A stretch of DNA of 6,592 nucleotides from contig JAOARK010000228.1 of NCBI GenBank assembly GCA_025210575.1, positions 1 to 6,592 on the forward strand, in the 5' to 3' direction. The notes beneath the pieces were generated by a model. The model saw nothing but the letters and a program-made list of their open reading frames with translations, searched no databases and was not told the DNA's origin. The position numbers were made by a program, and so were the translations under genes. The stretch is from Schleiferiaceae bacterium. GTDB taxonomy: Bacteria; Bacteroidota; Bacteroidia; Flavobacteriales; Schleiferiaceae. Below, one piece after another: positions 5,719-6,592 of this stretch; the stretch's first letter is position 1; every line of letters starts with the position of its first letter.

Positions 5719-6246
5719 ATGTCATCTACTCAAACAAAAAACACCCAAAACTTTACTATTTCTAGAATCATGAATGTTTCAGCCCAAGAGCTATGGAAAC
5801 ATCTCGTTTACAAATACGGTGACATCGCAGACATGAATCCTGTGGTGCATCGTTCTTACTTGCTAGACTGGCATACTGAAGGAGTTGAAAATTGCGAAAG
5901 AATATCTTACTACGAAGGAGATGAGTCTAAATTCATCAAGGAGAAATTGATCAATTTGGACAACGAAAACTTGAGTTACACCAGTGTTATTACAGAAGCG
6001 CACAACATATCTGCTGATCCCGGAAATATGTTTGTTAACATCACCATTCAACCTATGTTTAATAATCAAAGCAGATTAGAATTTGAAGTACATTCAAAAA
6101 CATTGCCCAGCTTTGTAGGGGTTGTAAAAAGAGAGTTCTTCGAAGAATCGCTTCAAAGCTATTTCATAGGAATTGAACACCATATCCAAACAGGAGAAAT
6201 CATTACTCCTCGAGTGATTAGAAAATTAAAAGCTCAAGCGGCATAG
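5719..6246 (+). CDS. SRPBCC superfamily (polyketide cyclase/dehydrase-like) protein
   Basis: A soluble protein of 175 residues from the ATG at 5719. The frame also offers a TTG at 5674, but that start would add 15 residues read through the inverted repeat at 5690-5710, so the ATG is preferred. The pattern fits the START/SRPBCC helix-grip fold: a first strand FTISRIMNVSAQELWKHL (12-29), with the typical strand followed by a helix at V-S-A-x-x-L-W; a middle of alternating strands (CERISYYEGDESKFIKEKL; LSYTSVITEA; NMFVNITIQPM; SRLEFEVHSKT); and a long C-terminal helix (about 136-158, REFFEESLQSYFIGIEHHI). Such proteins bind hydrophobic ligands in a deep cavity; no ligand or reaction can be assigned. 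It lies 97 bases after the response regulator on the same strand and may be co-transcribed with it or have its own promoter. It converges on a membrane-protein gene only 8 bases away, with no evident terminator between. Confidence 0.8.
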   Translation: MSSTQTKNTQNFTISRIMNVSAQELWKHLVYKYGDIADMNPVVHRSYLLDWHTEGVENCERISYYEGDESKFIKEKLINLDNENLSYTSVITEAHNISADPGNMFVNITIQPMFNNQSRLEFEVHSKTLPSFVGVVKREFFEESLQSYFIGIEHHIQTGEIITPRVIRKLKAQAA

Positions 6247-6254
6247 CCTCAAGA

Positions 6255-6592
6255 CTAGGTCATTAGCACAACTGCTAGCTGAATTATAAAACCGAGTGTA
6301 AACAAAATTGCGCCTATCGTCAATGCGGTAGACCTGAATTCAGATCGTTCAATTAATTTATTGACGAGAGGCATTGCTAAACGTTGGTCCAAAGCGTTTT
6401 TGATCTTTTTGTATCTGAATATGAAAATGAAATATGCTATAGTACATATCCCCAAGATGACATAGTAATTCACGATTTCACTTTGGCTGATACCGCTAGT
6501 TGCGCCTTTATAAGCTTTTATCAATCCGCTAATAGTAAAAGTTAGACCGTAACCTAAAACCACTACCCAAATAATGAGCATAGGTAAAAAAG
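6255..6592 (-). CDS. Small three-helix membrane protein of unknown function, possibly cut at 5' end
   Basis: The frame ends at a TAG (6255-6257). An ATG at 6579-6581 gives 108 residues, but the frame stays open to the right edge (preceding codons read TTT TTA CCT), so the true start may lie outside the window. Three hydrophobic segments are visible: about 3-23 (IIWVVVLGYGLTFTISGLI), 37-56 (VNYYVILGICTIAYFIFIF) and 84-106 (STALTIGAILFTLGFIIQLAVVL), joined by a polar linker and a basic stretch (RYKKIKNALDQR). The basic stretch after helix 2 suggests that loop is cytoplasmic. The composition and third-helix position argue for a real gene rather than a shadow, and no strong ORF competes on the other strand. 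I do not recognise the family. Its 3' end converges with the SRPBCC gene at 8 bases. Confidence 0.65.
   Translation of the reverse strand, partial: FLPMLIIWVVVLGYGLTFTISGLIKAYKGATSGISQSEIVNYYVILGICTIAYFIFIFRYKKIKNALDQRLAMPLVNKLIERSEFRSTALTIGAILFTLGFIIQLAVVLMT

Noticed and set aside
5863..6069. Minus-strand open frame inside the SRPBCC gene
   Set aside because: It is fully covered by a better-supported gene and lacks a recognisable motif or leader.
1..6592. Mobile element, CRISPR array, phage or toxin-antitoxin content
   Set aside because: No transposase, integrase, terminal inverted repeats, regularly spaced repeats or toxin-like small gene pair was seen; the genes look like ordinary chromosomal content.

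Overview
The window looks like chromosomal DNA of a Bacteroidota bacterium, probably a free-living Flavobacteriia/Cytophagia-type organism. The evidence is AT-rich codon use, start codons preceded by A/T-rich stretches rather than clear Shine-Dalgarno sites, near-matches to the Bacteroidota -7 box (TAnnTTTG), and a TPR-sensor histidine kinase paired with a NarL-type regulator, a combination typical of this phylum. No mobile element, phage gene, CRISPR array, tRNA or rRNA was seen. No gene-free stretch exceeds 300 bases; the longest is about 199 bases, between two divergent transcription units.

Layout. (1) Bases 1-1224, plus strand: the tail of an NTF2/SnoaL-like (DUF4440-type) protein cut by the left edge, followed 7 bases later by a two-domain GNAT acetyltransferase of the YitH type. 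(2) Bases 1223-2922, minus strand: a compact three-gene operon read as DUF4395 membrane protein, then a single-domain rhodanese, then an ArsM-like SAM methyltransferase. It ends in a clear intrinsic terminator that sits between the methyltransferase and the convergent acetyltransferase gene. (3) Bases 2923-3121: a divergent regulatory region with a perfect 16-base palindrome, an 8-base direct repeat at 21-base spacing and weak promoter matches. (4) Bases 3122-5621, plus strand: a TPR-containing sensor histidine kinase and a NarL/LuxR-type response regulator, overlapping by 8 bases. (5) Bases 5622-6246, plus strand: a leader with a perfect inverted repeat, then an SRPBCC-fold protein. (6) Bases 6255-6581 and probably beyond, minus strand: a small three-helix membrane protein reaching the right edge.

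How the parts may work together. The kinase and regulator form one complete phosphorelay. Their divergent neighbour, the DUF4395-rhodanese-methyltransferase operon, and the downstream SRPBCC gene are the obvious candidate targets, because both have dyad sequences of related form upstream. The operon suggests a module handling a reduced sulfur or other chalcogen/thiol species: membrane protein, persulfide carrier, methyl transfer. The methyltransferase has lost two of the three cysteines that ArsM uses to bind arsenite, so arsenic methylation is unlikely. The substrate is unknown, and the functional links between operons are inference from position only.
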